DNA from: Gentiana macrophylla
Taxonomy: Eukaryota; Streptophyta; Magnoliopsida; Gentianales; Gentianaceae
Assembly (NCBI GenBank): GCA_026214975.1
Contig: CM047810.1
Span: 2,232,001-2,296,000, forward strand
DNA length: 64,000 nucleotides
Reading direction: 5' to 3'
Below the pieces are notes generated by a model. It had not been told where the DNA came from, did no database searches, and saw nothing but the letters and a program-made list of their open reading frames with translations. The position numbers and the translations under genes were made by a program. Positions 46,393 through 59,300 of the stretch are shown one piece after another. How positions within the stretch are numbered: position 1 is the first letter of the stretch; each line of letters starts with the position of its first letter.

Positions 46393-48045
46393 ATGGCGGA
46401 GCCACCGCCGATCAGGTCCACTCCTCTCACCGAAGCCGGAGGTGGAGGAGGCTCCAGCTCACAAACTATCAGTACTGCATTACTTTCATCACCTCTTGCT
46501 TCAAATCCTTCTTCAAATGTTGTCACCGGAATACCAGTGTCTGGATTTCCGTCATCAGCACCCTTCTTCTCCGGGAACACTTCACATCTCACCGGAGCTT
46601 ATACCTTTTCTGCAGGAGCATCCTTGCCCAGTTTTAGTGTTGGATCCACACTTCCTCCCTTCATGCAGTCTTCATTGTTGCCCAGACCAGAGCCATCTCT
46701 TGTTTCTTCTCTTCGAGCTGTAAGTCCTACATCGCCCTTTAACCAGCTGAACCCCATTCCGTTTACCGGTCATCTTAGTCAATCGACAACTGTTAAATTA
46801 ACAAGAGATAACTATCTGTTGTGGCGCCACACCTGCTTTTTTGCCGTGATTAAAGGTTATAAGCTTGAAGGTTACTTGTTTGGTACTAAACCAAGGCCAC
46901 CAAATCCCAGTCTCCTCCTCAATCCAATCAATTTGCTTTGAGTGGGATTCAGAGATTCGCTAACTACAAAGTTGGTCGCTAGGATCTACGACAGAGCAAG
47001 CTTTGATGTAGTGGTTGGCTTCTCCTCCTCTCATGAAATCTGGTCAACATTGGAGATCCTCTTTAACAATCGATCCAATCTCGAATCTTTGAGTACAAGA
47101 GTGCTCTTACTCGAAATGAAAAGGGTCAAAATCTATGGCGGACTATCTAGCAACTATGAAATCTTATAGTGACAATTTGATAAATGCAGGATATCCTATT
47201 ACCAAATCGAGTTGATTTTGGCTACTCTGGGAGGTCTGCACAAAGACTATGAAGTCGTGATTGTTAATTTGATCGCTCGGATTGGATCATTGTCTTGGCA
47301 GGAAGTGCAGTCTCAACTTATTACTCATGAGAGACTGCTGGCCAGATTCAATCCTTCTTCATATGGATCAATTACTACTCCTGCTGCACATCTTGCAAGC
47401 TATAATCAAGGTTCTGGTCCAGGGAAAGCAAATGTCAGGCCACAAGGACAGAACTCCTACAGAGGAAGGGGTGGAGGAAATAGAGGTGGAAGTGGAAGAA
47501 ACAGAGGTGGAGGAAGAAGTGGAGGCAGAAATTCAGGAAATGCTAAGGTTCAGTGTCAACTTTGTGGCAAGAATGGACATACTGTGGCAATCTGTTGGCA
47601 TAGGTTTGAGACAGATTTTCAACCTCCAGACCTCTCTAATGCATCCAGACCTAATCAGCCATCAGCCTATATGGCAACTCCTAGCACTCACTGCGATCAT
47701 GCTTGGTATTTGGACAGTGGGGCCACAAACCATGTAACATCAGACTTGGGTAATCTTGATAAAAGTATTGTTTATCATGGCAGTGATACACTGACAATAG
47801 GAAATGGTGAACACCTGCACATTGAGCACATAGGTTACACTGTTTTACACACACACATTGGTCCTTTAGTTCTTAATACTGTTCTTCATGTGCCTGCAAT
47901 TACCAGAAATTTACTTAGCCTTTCCAAGCTGATGTCTGATAATGATGTGCTTACTGAATTTGTTAATGATTTTTGCATTGTCAAGGACAAGGTAACAAAG
48001 ATGCCAATGCTCAGGGGTCAGCTCAAGTATGGTCTTTATTAGATA
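46393..48045 (+). pseudogene. copia gag-protease region (interrupted)
   Basis: The gag ATG at 46393 is 17 bp after the 5' LTR. The first 182 codons contain SQSTTVKLTRDNYLLW (UBN2-type gag) and end in a stop at 46939-46941. The frame resumes at about 47212 with ATLGGLHKDYEVVIVNLIAR, a Gly/Arg-rich stretch, a zinc knuckle (CQLCGKNGHTVAIC, CX2CX4HX4C) and the aspartic protease motif LDSGATNH near 47716, then stops at 48043. Capsid and protease functions are recognisable but broken. Confidence 0.88.
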
Positions 48046-49080
48046 GTGCCTCTGGATGATCAGTCCTCAAAGATCTCTCTTCAATCCAAGTCTATTCAGT
48101 TTCAGCAGCTCTCCTCGCTTCTTCTTAGCAAAGTGTCATCTAGGTCTAGGAAAACTCAGTCTTTAGATGTTCTAGACCCCAATAAGGATCCTAATGTGTG
48201 GCATAGGAGGCTTGGTCACCCCTCTAGTAAAGTTTTGAGTCAGATTTTGAATGATTGTAATGCTGTTATCAATGAAAAACTGATGTTTTGTGATGCTTGT
48301 CAATTTGGAAAATCTCATGCTTTACCTCATTTGAATTCTATGTCTCATGCTGCTTCTCTATTTGACTTAATTCACACTGATATTTGGGGTCCAGCCCCAG
48401 TTAAATCCACAGAAGGCCATTCTTATTATATTCACTTTATAGATGATCACTCCAGATTCACTTGGATCTTTCCCTTAAAGGCCAAATCTGAAGCTTTGTC
48501 TGTGTTTACCCACTTCAAAACCCTAGTAGAAACACAGTTTAACTCTAAACTTAAATGTATCCAATCAGATTGGGGGGGTGAGTACAGAGTGTTTGAACCA
48601 TTTTTGAAGCAACATGGCATAACATTTAGGCATCCCTGCCCTCATGATCATGCACAAAATGGGAGGGCAGAAAGAAAACACAGGCACATTACTGAACTAG
48701 GATTGACTATGTTAGCTCAGGCCTCTATGCCTCTTGCTTTCTGGTGGCATAGCTTTCAAGCCTCAGTGTCCATTATCAATTCCCTACCTACTCCTGTCTT
48801 GGGCCACAAGTCCCCTTATGAGTGTCTTTTCACTAAAAAGCCTAACTACATATCCTTTAAAACCTTTGGGTGTGTTGTTTATCCTTATTTGAGACCTTTC
48901 CATACCACAAAATTCCAGTATCATACAGGTCAATGTGTAAACCTAGGTCTCAGTCCTCAACACAAAGGCTATAAGTGTCTCGATAGGTCAGGAAGAATAT
49001 ATATCTCCAATAATGTCAAATTTGATGAAACTAAATTCCCTTTTCATCCTGGTTTTACTCAGGGTCCATCCAAATGTTAA
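48046..49080 (+). pseudogene. copia integrase region
   Basis: Separated from the protease part by a single TAG. Carries the HHCC zinc region (HRRLGHPSSKVL ... CDACQFGKSH) and the catalytic core: D of HTDIWGP, D of IQSDWGGEY, and E of QNGRAERKH. Ends at a stop at 49078-49080. A stretch of about 175 bp of unmatched sequence separates it from the RT part. Confidence 0.88.
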
Positions 49081-49256
49081 CTTTGTACTCCTCGATCTTT
49101 TCACTCATCCTCTTCCCTTTGCCTGTCTCATTCAGAGGGGGCATAATGAGATCATCACTTTGTGGATCGAGCTGATTCACCAAATCGCACTCTCGAGCAA
49201 AGGGCAAGTGAACACCAACTCGGTCATGATACCTCCGTAATTCTCCTATACCCTTC

Positions 49257-51153
49257 ATGAGTCATACAAGTGAACATCAAAGCATATCCCCTGGTTCAAG
49301 TCATTCATCTACACCACATACTGAATCATCTACATCTTTTATGTTAGATTCACCCTCTGCATCACCATCTGTTAATGCCTCACCTAACACTGAAGTCATC
49401 ACTAATTCAGAAATTGCATCCACCACCGTTGTTCCACAAAGCACTGTCAAAACTCACCACATGCAAACTAGGTCAAAAAGTGGCATATTCAAGCCTAAAA
49501 CCTATAATGCATCACTGTGTAAGGTTCATGCTTTTCCTACTGAACCAACTAGTGTATCAGATGCTTTGATTGATGACAAATGGAGACAGGCAATGGTTGA
49601 TGAATATAAGGCATTGCAGCATAATAGAACATGGGACCTAGTGAAGCCTAGTTCAAATCAGAGTATAGTGGGATGTAGATGGGTGTTCAAGTTGAAGCTA
49701 AATCCAGATGGGAGTATCTTGAAGCACAAAGCAAGATTAGTTGCCAAAGGGTATCTACAACATTATGGGATTGATTTTACTGAGACATTTAGTCCAGTAG
49801 CTAAGCTTGCAACCATCAGAATTGTCTTGTCCATAGCAGTCTCAATGCATTGGCCCATAAATCAAATAGATATCAACAATGCATTTCTGAATGGGCCACT
49901 GAAAGAACCTGTCTATATGGAGCAGCCAGAAGGTTTTCAAGATCTAGAAAAGCCAGGGTATGTATGCAGATTGAATAAGGCAATCTATGGACTGAAGCAG
50001 GCACCTAGGGCATGGTTTGAAGCCCTCAAATCTCAGCTACTTGACTGGGGATTTACTCAGTCTATATGTGATATATCCTTGTTTATGCTCAAACTTGACA
50101 AACAGATTCTGTTTGTGCTAGTATATGTTGATGATATCTTGTTGACAGGAAATTCACCTAAGTTGATCCAGAAATTCATCAAACTTCTTGACTCTCAGTT
50201 TGCTCTGAAAGATTTAGGGCAAGTGTCTCATTTTCTTGGAATGCAAGTTACCAGGAATTCAGATGGATTGCACCTCACTCAGTCCTATTATGCTTCACAA
50301 ATACTGAAGAAGTGGAATATGGAACACTTGAATCCCTGCACAACACCTATGGTGCCTGGAAAGCAGCTGCTCCTACAGGAAGGTGAACCTCTGACTGAAC
50401 CTACTGTGTACTTCATAGGTGCATTGCAGTATCTAACACCGACTGCACTGCATATAGCCTTTGCCGTGAATACTCGAGTCGGGCTTATGCAAAACCCTTA
50501 CACCACTCACCGGAATGGCTTGAAAAGGTTAATGAGATATGTTCGGGGACACTCAAAATGGGATTATTGTTCGCACCTTCCAAGTCACCGAATTGCATGG
50601 TTTTGCTGATGCTAACTGGGCAGTTTGTCCAATAGACAGAAAATCAACTGGTGGATACTGTGTATATTTAGGGGACTCACTTATATCATGGAGCTCAAAG
50701 AAACAGACTGTTGTGTCAAGATCTAGCTGTGAATCTGAGTACAGATCTTTGGCCAATCTTGCAGCTGAGGTAAAATGGATTACACAGCTGCTGAATGAGA
50801 TGAGATTCAGACTCCCAAGTGTTCCTATACTATGGTGTGACAACACTGGTGCAAACTCTTTAGCTCAAAATCCAGTGTATCATGCAAGAACTAAGCATAT
50901 AGAAGTGGATATTCACTTTGTCAGGAATATGGTTTTAAATAAGGAGCTGATGGTGTGTTATGTGCCAACAAAGGATCAGATTGCTGATTGCTTAACTAAA
51001 GCATTACCTGTTGAATCTTTTGAGACATTTAGAGACAAACTCAATGTAACTGTTCCACATGTTCGTTTGAGAGGGGCTGAAAAGATAGGACAGGTGTCCT
51101 ATTTAGATTTGGTGTTATCCTTTATTAGATTTTGTGTATTGGAGAATGTGTAG
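49257..51153 (+). pseudogene. copia reverse transcriptase-RNase H region
   Basis: RT motifs in order: KLNPDGSILKHKARLVAKGY, DINNAFLNG, KAIYGLKQAPRAWF and the catalytic LVYVDDILLTG near 50120. A frameshift at about 50545-50605 leads to RNase H with ADANWAV, SRSSCESEYRSLA, WCDNTGANSLAQNP and TKHIEVDIHFVRN. Ends 51151-51153, inside the 3' LTR. Confidence 0.9.
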
Positions 51154-51241
51154 TTTGTTACAACAATGTGGTGATATAAGGATGTATTTGACACAAATTC
51201 TAATCTATCTATGAAAATATCTTCTCTCTAATTTCTTTACT
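51078..51241 (+). repeat. 3' LTR of the copia element
   Basis: 164 bp, TGAAAAGATAGGAC to CTTTACT, followed by the target duplication GTGCC. Confidence 0.92.
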
Positions 51242-51246
51242 GTGCC

Positions 51247-52319
51247 TATAGTTTAATAATAGAATTTTGGTGCTGGAAGCAGTTCACCAATTTTGGGTGG
51301 GTACAATTCAATTGATTGGAACATAGTGATTATATATAAATAATATAAGATATGGTTCTAAAAGGTATGTTATCTCAGAAAAATTGAATTGATGTGGTAA
51401 AAAAGTGAGATTGTCTTTTGTGTCAATAGAGAGTTCCTTTATGTATTAACTATAAATTATTTAGGTATGTATCGAGAGCCGAGGTAATTCAGAACTCGAC
51501 TAAGGAACTCAACAATTTGTATTCTATACGAATTAATATTTGTGTGCACTGTTGATTGTTTAATGGTGTTGCTGGATTAATATGTGTGTAAAACATATTA
51601 ATTTTTGAAAACTTATATTGAAATATCAATGCTATTTGATTGGTCAACATTGGTAACTTATTCATACCTAAAATATATGACTAAAATTCACATTGTACTG
51701 CCATTCGTATGGAAGTTGAAAGTTGAACTAGTTCACACCAGTAGTCCACTTTAGGTTGTGGTTTCGTTGAACACAAACTGAATGTGGTAATTGTCGATCT
51801 TCTGTTCACTGAACAGAAATGGAAGGATACATCGAGGTGAATCCAAATGTGAGTGTGTCTTTTGTGACACAAGTGTACGTGCCGATTGTAGCACTAGACG
51901 TAGCACCAGTGACCGGTTAATCTCATCCATTGGATGGAGAAGTTCGGTGGTGCAACAAACAATGCTTTGAATGATCAAACTGGATTGATCAGTATGTTGA
52001 CAGTGAAACTGTCCGTTGAGAGCCAGTGAGATTGGCTTTACGATCTGCTTACTTGCTTGAGTAATCTTGCTTGTGACACTATGACTAGGACTTGCAATTT
52101 TGTTCGTCAATTGATGAACATGGAGTTGTTATCAAATTTAAAATTTGATCCTAATCACAAGTGTCTAGTATGTGTTGAAGCCATATTGGCGAACTCACCG
52201 TTTGACGGGAAAAAAGGAACACAGAACCTCTAGATTCATGCAAGCTAGATAAAAGTATTTCGCTACTTTTATCGATGCTAGCCCCATATGTTGATAAGTT
52301 GAAAATCAAAGTAAGGCTC
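51247..52319. other. Intergenic between two copia elements
   Basis: No gene recognised. It may contain the eroded 5' part of the copia remnant that follows. Confidence 0.35.
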
Positions 52320-53762
52320 GTGATGCCGTGAGATTTATCAGAATGAAGATGAAAATAAACATAGCAAACGGATATGTATACTTTGTGATTGTGATGGTGG
52401 ATATGATGTATTGTTTCATGAGTCTTGCTAAGGGCCCGGCATCATTCATCAAACCAACTACACCATACACACCTCTATCAAGTGGTATTGCTGAATGCAA
52501 GAACCGAACTCTCAAAGAGTTGATGAATGCTATGTGGATAAGTTCGGGTTTACCTTAGAACTTGTGGGGGGAGCTGTCCTCTCAGCAAAATTCATTCTGA
52601 TCGAGATCCCTTCGTAAAAGAAGGATGACACCTATATGAATTGTGGAAAGACCGAGGTCTAGCTACAAATTCTTGGAAATGTGGGGGGTGTTTGGCTAAG
52701 GTAAAAGTACCCAAACCAAAGCAAGTGGAAATAGGACCGAAAACGATTGATTGTATATTCATCGGATATACTTTCAAGAGTATTGCCTATTGGTTTCTGG
52801 TGCATAATACCGACATGGTGATGTCATCACCGAGTCTGTGAATGTTGTAGATCTCTTTCCATAGAAGGAAACATATAAAACAAGCATGAGTAAGCGGAGA
52901 TATGAGTCTTAATTAAAGTGTGATCCTCAAGAACTTGATGAGCCTCGTTGTAGTATAAGGGCTAGGACTTCCAAGTCTTTTGGTCCTGACTTTCTGAACT
53001 ATATGGTAAGGAACAAACCCAGGACATATGCTGAGGCAATGTCAATTCCAGAAGCTCATTTCTGGAAAGAGGCTATAAATAGAGAAATCCATCATGCAAA
53101 ACCACACTTGGGAGTTGGTTGATTTTCCATTGGGAAATAAACCACTCAGGTGCAAGTGGATCTTCAATGAGAAGTTAAAGGTTGATGGATTTATTGTAAG
53201 GCATTGTTGGTAGCCCGAGGGTACCGACAGAAAGAAGGCCTTGACTTTTTACTCACCAGTTATGAGAATTATTTATAAGGGTTATCATCGATATAACCTG
53301 GAAGTCCATCAAACGGATGGTTATGGTGAGTTGAAAGAAGAGATGTACTTGGAACAACCCAAGGGGTTCATAGTTCCGGGACAAGAGAGTAAGGTGTGTA
53401 GACATGTTAAATCGAATATTAGCCAGAGTGATGGCATATCGAGTTTGACAATGTTATGTTGTCAAGTAAGTAGGACATATATATGTCTACATTAAGAACA
53501 CACTTATGTGATAGTATTTCTATGACATGCTAATAATGGGAAGTACTCATGAGAGTATCATGAATACGAAGGATGTTGACAAGGGACGTCAATGTGAAGA
53601 ACAGAGATGAACCTGTGCATCAATTGAGATATTCTCAAGTGATCGGAAGTCTGATGTACATAACCAACTGTACACGACCAGACTTAGCATGTTCAGTGAA
53701 GAAACTGAGTAGGTTCACGAGTAATCTAGATCATAATCATGGGAAAGCCTTTATAGGTTGTT
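52320..53762 (+). mobile_element. Degenerate copia remnant (integrase C-terminus to RNase H)
   Basis: Plus-strand pieces in several frames: SGIAECKNRTLKELMNAMW and LVW-type integrase tail (52440-52620); GCLAKVKVPKPKQVEIGPKT and IDCIFIGYT (52680-52770); NKPRTYAEAMSIPEAHFWKEAI (about 53005-53075); EEMYLEQPKGFIVPGQ from RT (about 53335-53385); then HQLRYSQVIGSLMYITNCTRPDLA and the RNase H start (about 53620-53760). Many stops. Order matches copia. It is a different family from the 46199-51241 element, judged by the motif variants. Confidence 0.82.
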
Positions 53763-54003
53763 GAGGTTGACGGACGAAACCTAGGTTATACAATCCTTAC
53801 CGGCAGTGTACCGGGTCAAATTGTAGTGCTAGTGTGGTGAGTCATGTGTCGAATCCTCAGGGAAACGTGTGGTAATTCAGAGTGTGGTTAAACACCAAGA
53901 AGCTGTTATTAACTCAATCTAAGTCACAGTTTTTACCAAGTAAATAATCTCTAAACTACTAAAACAGTAAATAAATACATAATACTAATATAGATATATA
54001 TAG

Positions 54004-54034
<31 letters not shown>

Positions 54035-54039
54035 GACAT

Positions 54040-54119
<80 letters not shown>

Positions 54120-54155
54120 GGGTTCATATATACATATTTATTGATCATATTACAG
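53763..54155. other. Non-coding repeat segment with AT microsatellites
   Basis: The first 120 bp (ACCGGCAGTGTACCGGGTC, GAATCCTCAGGGAAACG) resemble a recurring plant retroelement segment. (AT)n runs lie at 54011-54034 and 54049-54117. Confidence 0.45.
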
Positions 54156-54362
54156 ACATATACTAAAATAGTGCATCCGATCACTATTTTAGTACACAAG
54201 TTATTGTTTCAAATTGCAACTACAAATTGAGGAGCGAGTTTGTAGAAACTAGAAACCTAACTAGAAACTCCGCTCCCTCAATTTGTAGTTGCTGCACCGA
54301 AACAATAATTGGTGCACTAAAAATAGTGATCGATGCACTATTTTAGTAGTATGTACTGATAA
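54156..54362. repeat. Foldback element: long imperfect hairpin
   Basis: Two arms of about 90 bp face each other across a short loop near 54250-54265. Left arm words TAAAATAGTGCATCCGATCAC, GTTATTGTTTC and CAACTACAAATTGAGG pair with right arm words CCTCAATTTGTAGTTG, GAAACAATAAT and GTGATCGATGCACTATTTTA. A MITE, an inverted transposon dimer, or a long-hairpin small-RNA source are all possible. Confidence 0.75.
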
Positions 54363-56244
54363 GCATGGATAGTATATGGTATGCATTTGAACTCCAACCC
54401 TATATATATATATATATATATATATAGGCACCAATATAATAAGTACTAATATAGATACTAGTAATATTATTAGAAACTAGCCAAGAATATGTTATTGAAT
54501 TACAATCTCTTTTTAGTTTAATGGATGTGCTCGATCTTCCCTTTTTTAGGTCCAATCAATTATGTGAAACGGTGTACTCCTAGCTCAACAATTCCTCCTC
54601 ACACGAGCGTATGAAATTGCCATATGTCTAGTCCTCTGTCCAAGGTCATCTTAAAGTTGGTTACTCCGTTTTGTCATTCGGCCAATATTTAAGATCCTTC
54701 TATTAAACATGTGATTTCAACGTAATAATCTCTTGAGTACAAATATTCTGCCCTCGGGTAGGAAATATGATTCCGTTTGTCATACGGCCATTTTTACCCT
54801 CCGGTTTTTCTACCCTTGATCTCATATCCTAACTTCTCTGGTCAGTTCATCATTAGGTTACGATTCTATTCATATTGGTTAATCACGTCAATATGAACTG
54901 GCAATTACGTTTAAGTAGAAAAAGATTCATCATAATTGATTTTAATTCAATTTTTAACATAGTCATCATCCATTTCCTTAAAAAGATAAAACTAATTCAA
55001 TTACATATCTTGGCTAGATATAGAGTTAACCTAATATCATTATAACTAATATATAGATACTAATATAAACGAACAAACACAAATACATTAGAAAATTACC
55101 AGATTACAATTGTAGAGTCAGAGCCGTATTTTCCGGAAATAGCAACTTTTCTAACAACAACGAGCCTTGATAAGTCTTCTAAGTATTAGAACGATACTTA
55201 TACTACGTTATTATTTCGACAGAATGCCTTCTACTATATTTACAGTATTAGAAACTAAGTAAAGATAAGAGATATATATATATATATATCACTTATATAT
55301 ATAAAGAAACTAAGTATGAAATGTGATAAACAAAGTGACAATGTCACTTGCCTTGCACGTTTTAAATTGGAGTATATGGCTGTATGTCAATACTTCAGGC
55401 TGTTGAAAAGGATATGATAGCCTTTAATGTAGATTTATTATAGTTATTGAATTAGGTGATGAAAGAGAGATGTATTTAATATGGTTGTGATATCTTATTC
55501 ACATTTCATGAGAAAGATAGGACTTTTATTATCATTTGATTTTGTATAACTTCTAATAGTATTTTCTTAAATCTTATATAACAAGTGTTTGTTTTAATTT
55601 ATTTGCAGTGGAGCATCCATATATAATTGGGATATCTACACAATGAAGCTATGTTTGCAACGCTTTTGTAACCAAGCAAAAAATGTCATATGAAGTGCTC
55701 AAGAAATGTTTTGATTTGGTTATAATAAACATTATTGATGTTGTAATGATATTTTTGATATTGTAAACAATGTTGATGATGTAAGAAGTTATGTTATTAA
55801 TATTATGTAAACATCTTTTATTAGAACATAATTTGTTCCATGTTATTTATTGTGAATTAATTGGGTTATGTGAATATGCAATTATCCCCTTTGATTACAT
55901 GTAAGTAAAATATTACATGGATTGGTGCATTTTGATTTTGGTGGGAAAATTTGATGTATAGTGATTGAATTGGTGGGAAATGAATATTTTAATAGAAATA
56001 TGGTGGTAAAAATGGATTTGGTTTTTGTACCATTGGGGATGTGATTACAAGTGTAATGCCATTATGCCATGTAGACACTTTCTCTTCTTTTTAGATAAAG
56101 TGATAATGTAATCAATAAGAACCATTGTGGATGCTCTTTTTAAAAAACATCTGAAAGTAAAAAAATGTTGGGACTTGGGAGTCAAATACGCACGCATGTT
56201 AAAATACACTCTGCCACTCTGGTCGTGTATCACATTCGTATAAA

Positions 56245-56275
<31 letters not shown>

Positions 56276-56342
56276 GTTTTATTTTTATTTATTTTGGCCG
56301 GTCAGCAGAAATTGCACCGAAAAGAAAAAAAGATAGAGAAAA
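54363..56342. other. Intergenic, AT-rich
   Basis: No gene recognised. Contains (TA)n runs at 54402-54425 and 55272-55288, and a poly-T run of about 30 bases at 56249-56274 shortly before the next gene. Confidence 0.45.
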
Positions 56343-59300
56343 ATGGAAGGGCTGGTGGTAACCATGTCGGAGATGATCAGCAAGCAAGCTGTAATGGAAA
56401 CATTCGTCGACATTTTGCTTTGTGCAGTACCGATCTGGCTTGCGGTTATGATCGGCCTTTTCATCGGCTGGTCATGGCGGCCTAGGTGGACCGGTTTGAT
56501 ATTCTTAGGTCTCCGGTCGAAGCTCCGGTATGCTTGGACGATTCCTCCTGGTTTTGGAGCTCGACGGTTATGGTTTGCTTTTACAGCTCTTTCTGCCTTC
56601 TCTGTTGGCCATAGAATGTGGTTCAGCTTTCGTGGCAGGAATCGCCGGAAGGATGCTTCCCCAGCTTCTCGCTTGGCTTCGTCGTCTTCTTCTCCTGATG
56701 TGACTTTGGCTTCGATTTCAGCTCGTGCAAATGGTGATGAAATTGGGTATGTTATTTCCAGTTTTCCTGAATTTTTCTCATATATTGTGCTCATCTGCTT
56801 GGATAATTACCTTTGCTGATTTTGGCTAGTGATGCAAATTGATGGATGATTTCCATTTCCGTTTGTTTTAATTATTGTAGTTGTGTTTCAATTTTCTTAG
56901 GCGGATAGTGGTTTGTTTCTGGAGAACATGATATTGAGAACTATCATATGAATTACGATGACAGGAAACGTTCTTTTAGCTTTATGCTTGTTTATGGAAC
57001 TCAATTTTTGAGATACTGCTAACTCGGAAGATAGTCTGAAACTAATCTTGATTATAAGCATCAAAGACTGATTGTCCATTGATTTGTTCACTTCAGCTTG
57101 TCCTCCTCTAAAGCTTGGATTTAGCTTAAAGACTGGTGCTTTCAGCTTTCCTAAATCACCCTCCAGCTTATTAGGAAAGAAAGTATGAAACATTTATGTT
57201 GGTGGGCTTTCTTACTCTCCGTCTTGTGTCATAAGCATCACATTAAGTCTGGTTTCCGTTGAGTCATTTCAATTGACTTGTCTACGCCTCTTCACATACT
57301 AGCCTCTTAACCTTATATGTGCATTTTGTGGTCTCCAGTGGAGTATAATTTTAACATTATGTGTAGCCATGTTTGCATTGTCAATCTCTAATATTCTTCC
57401 CTCCCCTTCTTTCAATGAACCGGCTTTCATTAAATGAGAATTTTACAACTTGATGCCAATAGCATATTAAGAAGCACCTTCCTGTAGTCTTACTTATGTC
57501 TGCCTTTTGCTTTCATAGTTTCAGCACTTTTGTTTCACTCTAATATCTGTTTTTTTTTTTTCTTTCCCCAACTTTTCTTAATGGTTGTAGCAGAAATTGT
57601 GAGGTGGATAAGAAGTCTGTCACAGAGAATGATTTAGGACACCTGTTAAGTCTTCTAGATGGAAAAGATGGAGAGATGGCTTGGCAGAGTCTGATGGAAC
57701 GTTATACTCCAAACCTGGCATACCAAGCTTGGCGGCATGAACCTGAGGTAAAGTTATACTTCTGCTGTAGGTAAATTTTGAAGTATTCATGTCCTTAAGG
57801 ATTGAGTTCTATTTTAAATTTTGAGCTATGCAGCTATTTTACTAGTAGTAGCGAATCTTGTGTATGATTGATGTTATGCTGGTGATGTTTATGAATGAAG
57901 CTTATTAAACTTGTTGACGTTATTTTAATTGGAGAATCATAATGTATAGCTAATAGTGTTGTCCATGCGTATCTTATTTGATTTCATTATATTAACATTT
58001 TGTGAATTCTTGTTGCTTACAAGTGGTGTCACTCTATTTGATTTTTCAATACTAATTGATTCGTGATGTAAATGGCGATTCTGATCCTTGTTGCCTCTGT
58101 GGTCGTTCATACTTTCTCAAATAGGGTTCACAATAGAGCTCTATTTATTCATTTATTAAAAGCATCGATCTCTGGGAACAATTTACAAAATAAAATGGGA
58201 AATATTCACATGGACAAACACTATTAGCTATACATTATGATTCTTGGACAGTGTGTCATGCTAAACGTGATTCCCTTGCCCTCTCCACTGCCATAGAAGC
58301 AAGAATAACTGTCTGTGTGTGGGGGTGGGGGTGGGGGTGGGGGTGGGGTGGGGGGGGGGGTGGGGGGTCGTGTCAAGGTTGCATCATGCACAGCCTTCTT
58401 GTGCCTATGCCAAATACTATATGACATCTCACGGAACACATACTGCCATTCGTCCAGAACAATTGATGATAGAGTACTATTTCCCTACACGTAATAAACA
58501 ACCTGAAACTGCCCTCCTAGAACAATTTTCAATCAAATCTTAGCAAGGTCCTCAAACTTTAGATAGAATGCCTATCATATTTTCACTTTGTATCATCTTA
58601 GTTCAAAGGGGTGGAGAGGAGGATTAAGTAGGTGGGATTGAACACCAATGAGCTATTGGAAGAGGGTAGACATAGGGGTGGTCCTTCTACATAATCTTGT
58701 ATCCAACAACCGTTCGATATCCTCATGAATGGGGTCAATTGACTCAGCACTACTACTCCCTCTGTCGTAATTTATAGGCCTTTTAGCTCTTTTATTTTGT
58801 CCCATAGTATAGGTCTCTCTCAAGAATCAATGCAATATTTAACACGCTTTTACCTATTTTACCCAATATTTAAGGCTTTTGGGGTTTCAATGTATATATC
58901 AATTTCAAAACCAAGGTGAAGTGGAAGGTCATTTTCATCCTAACACACTAAAAACTGGATTGTTGGTTAGCTTTCTTAATCTGTGTGCAAAGGTCTAAAA
59001 AGACCTATAATCTGGGATGAAGAGTATTTCTTCCTATCTTGTATTGCCTATTGAGCACTTGTCATGTATATGCGTGACCCCACTGTTTTCTCGCCTTGGC
59101 TCTGACTTTTTTATCTGATTAGAGTGGCCTTGTGTTGCTCTTGGCATGATGCATAGATGTGTATATAGGTTGTTAAGGTGAAGCCATGAAGCATAAGTTC
59201 TGTTTGGTCCTTTTGAAGTTGAAAATTTAAAAATAAATAAATTGGCATACAAATGCTTTCTCAAGCTGGCTCCTGTTCTCGACTTCTGCCTTTACACATC

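Larger units (their letters stand above)
46199..51241 (+). mobile_element. Full-length Ty1/copia retrotransposon with short LTRs, frame-broken
   Basis: LTRs of 177 bp (46199-46375) and 164 bp (51078-51241) start TGAAAAGATA and end TTTACT. The element is bounded by GTGCC at 46194-46198 and 51242-51246. The primer-binding site TGGTATTAGAG begins directly after the left LTR and a purine tract GAGAGGGG precedes the right LTR. Gene order is gag, protease, integrase, RT, RNase H, as in copia. In-frame stops and shifts (46939, about 47170-47215, 48043, 49078, about 50590) show that it cannot make a full polyprotein. LTRs differ by about three substitutions plus a 13-bp indel, so insertion is fairly recent. 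Very short LTRs suggest an Ale/Retrofit-like lineage (inference). Confidence 0.93.

Noticed and set aside
49055..49258. Minus-strand ORF between copia integrase and RT
   Set aside because: Short, no similarity recognised, and inside the element in antisense; the stretch is better described as unmatched or decayed polyprotein linker.
56285..56794. 169-aa minus-strand ORF opposite START exon 1
   Set aside because: Antisense shadow of a well-supported exon; no family similarity.
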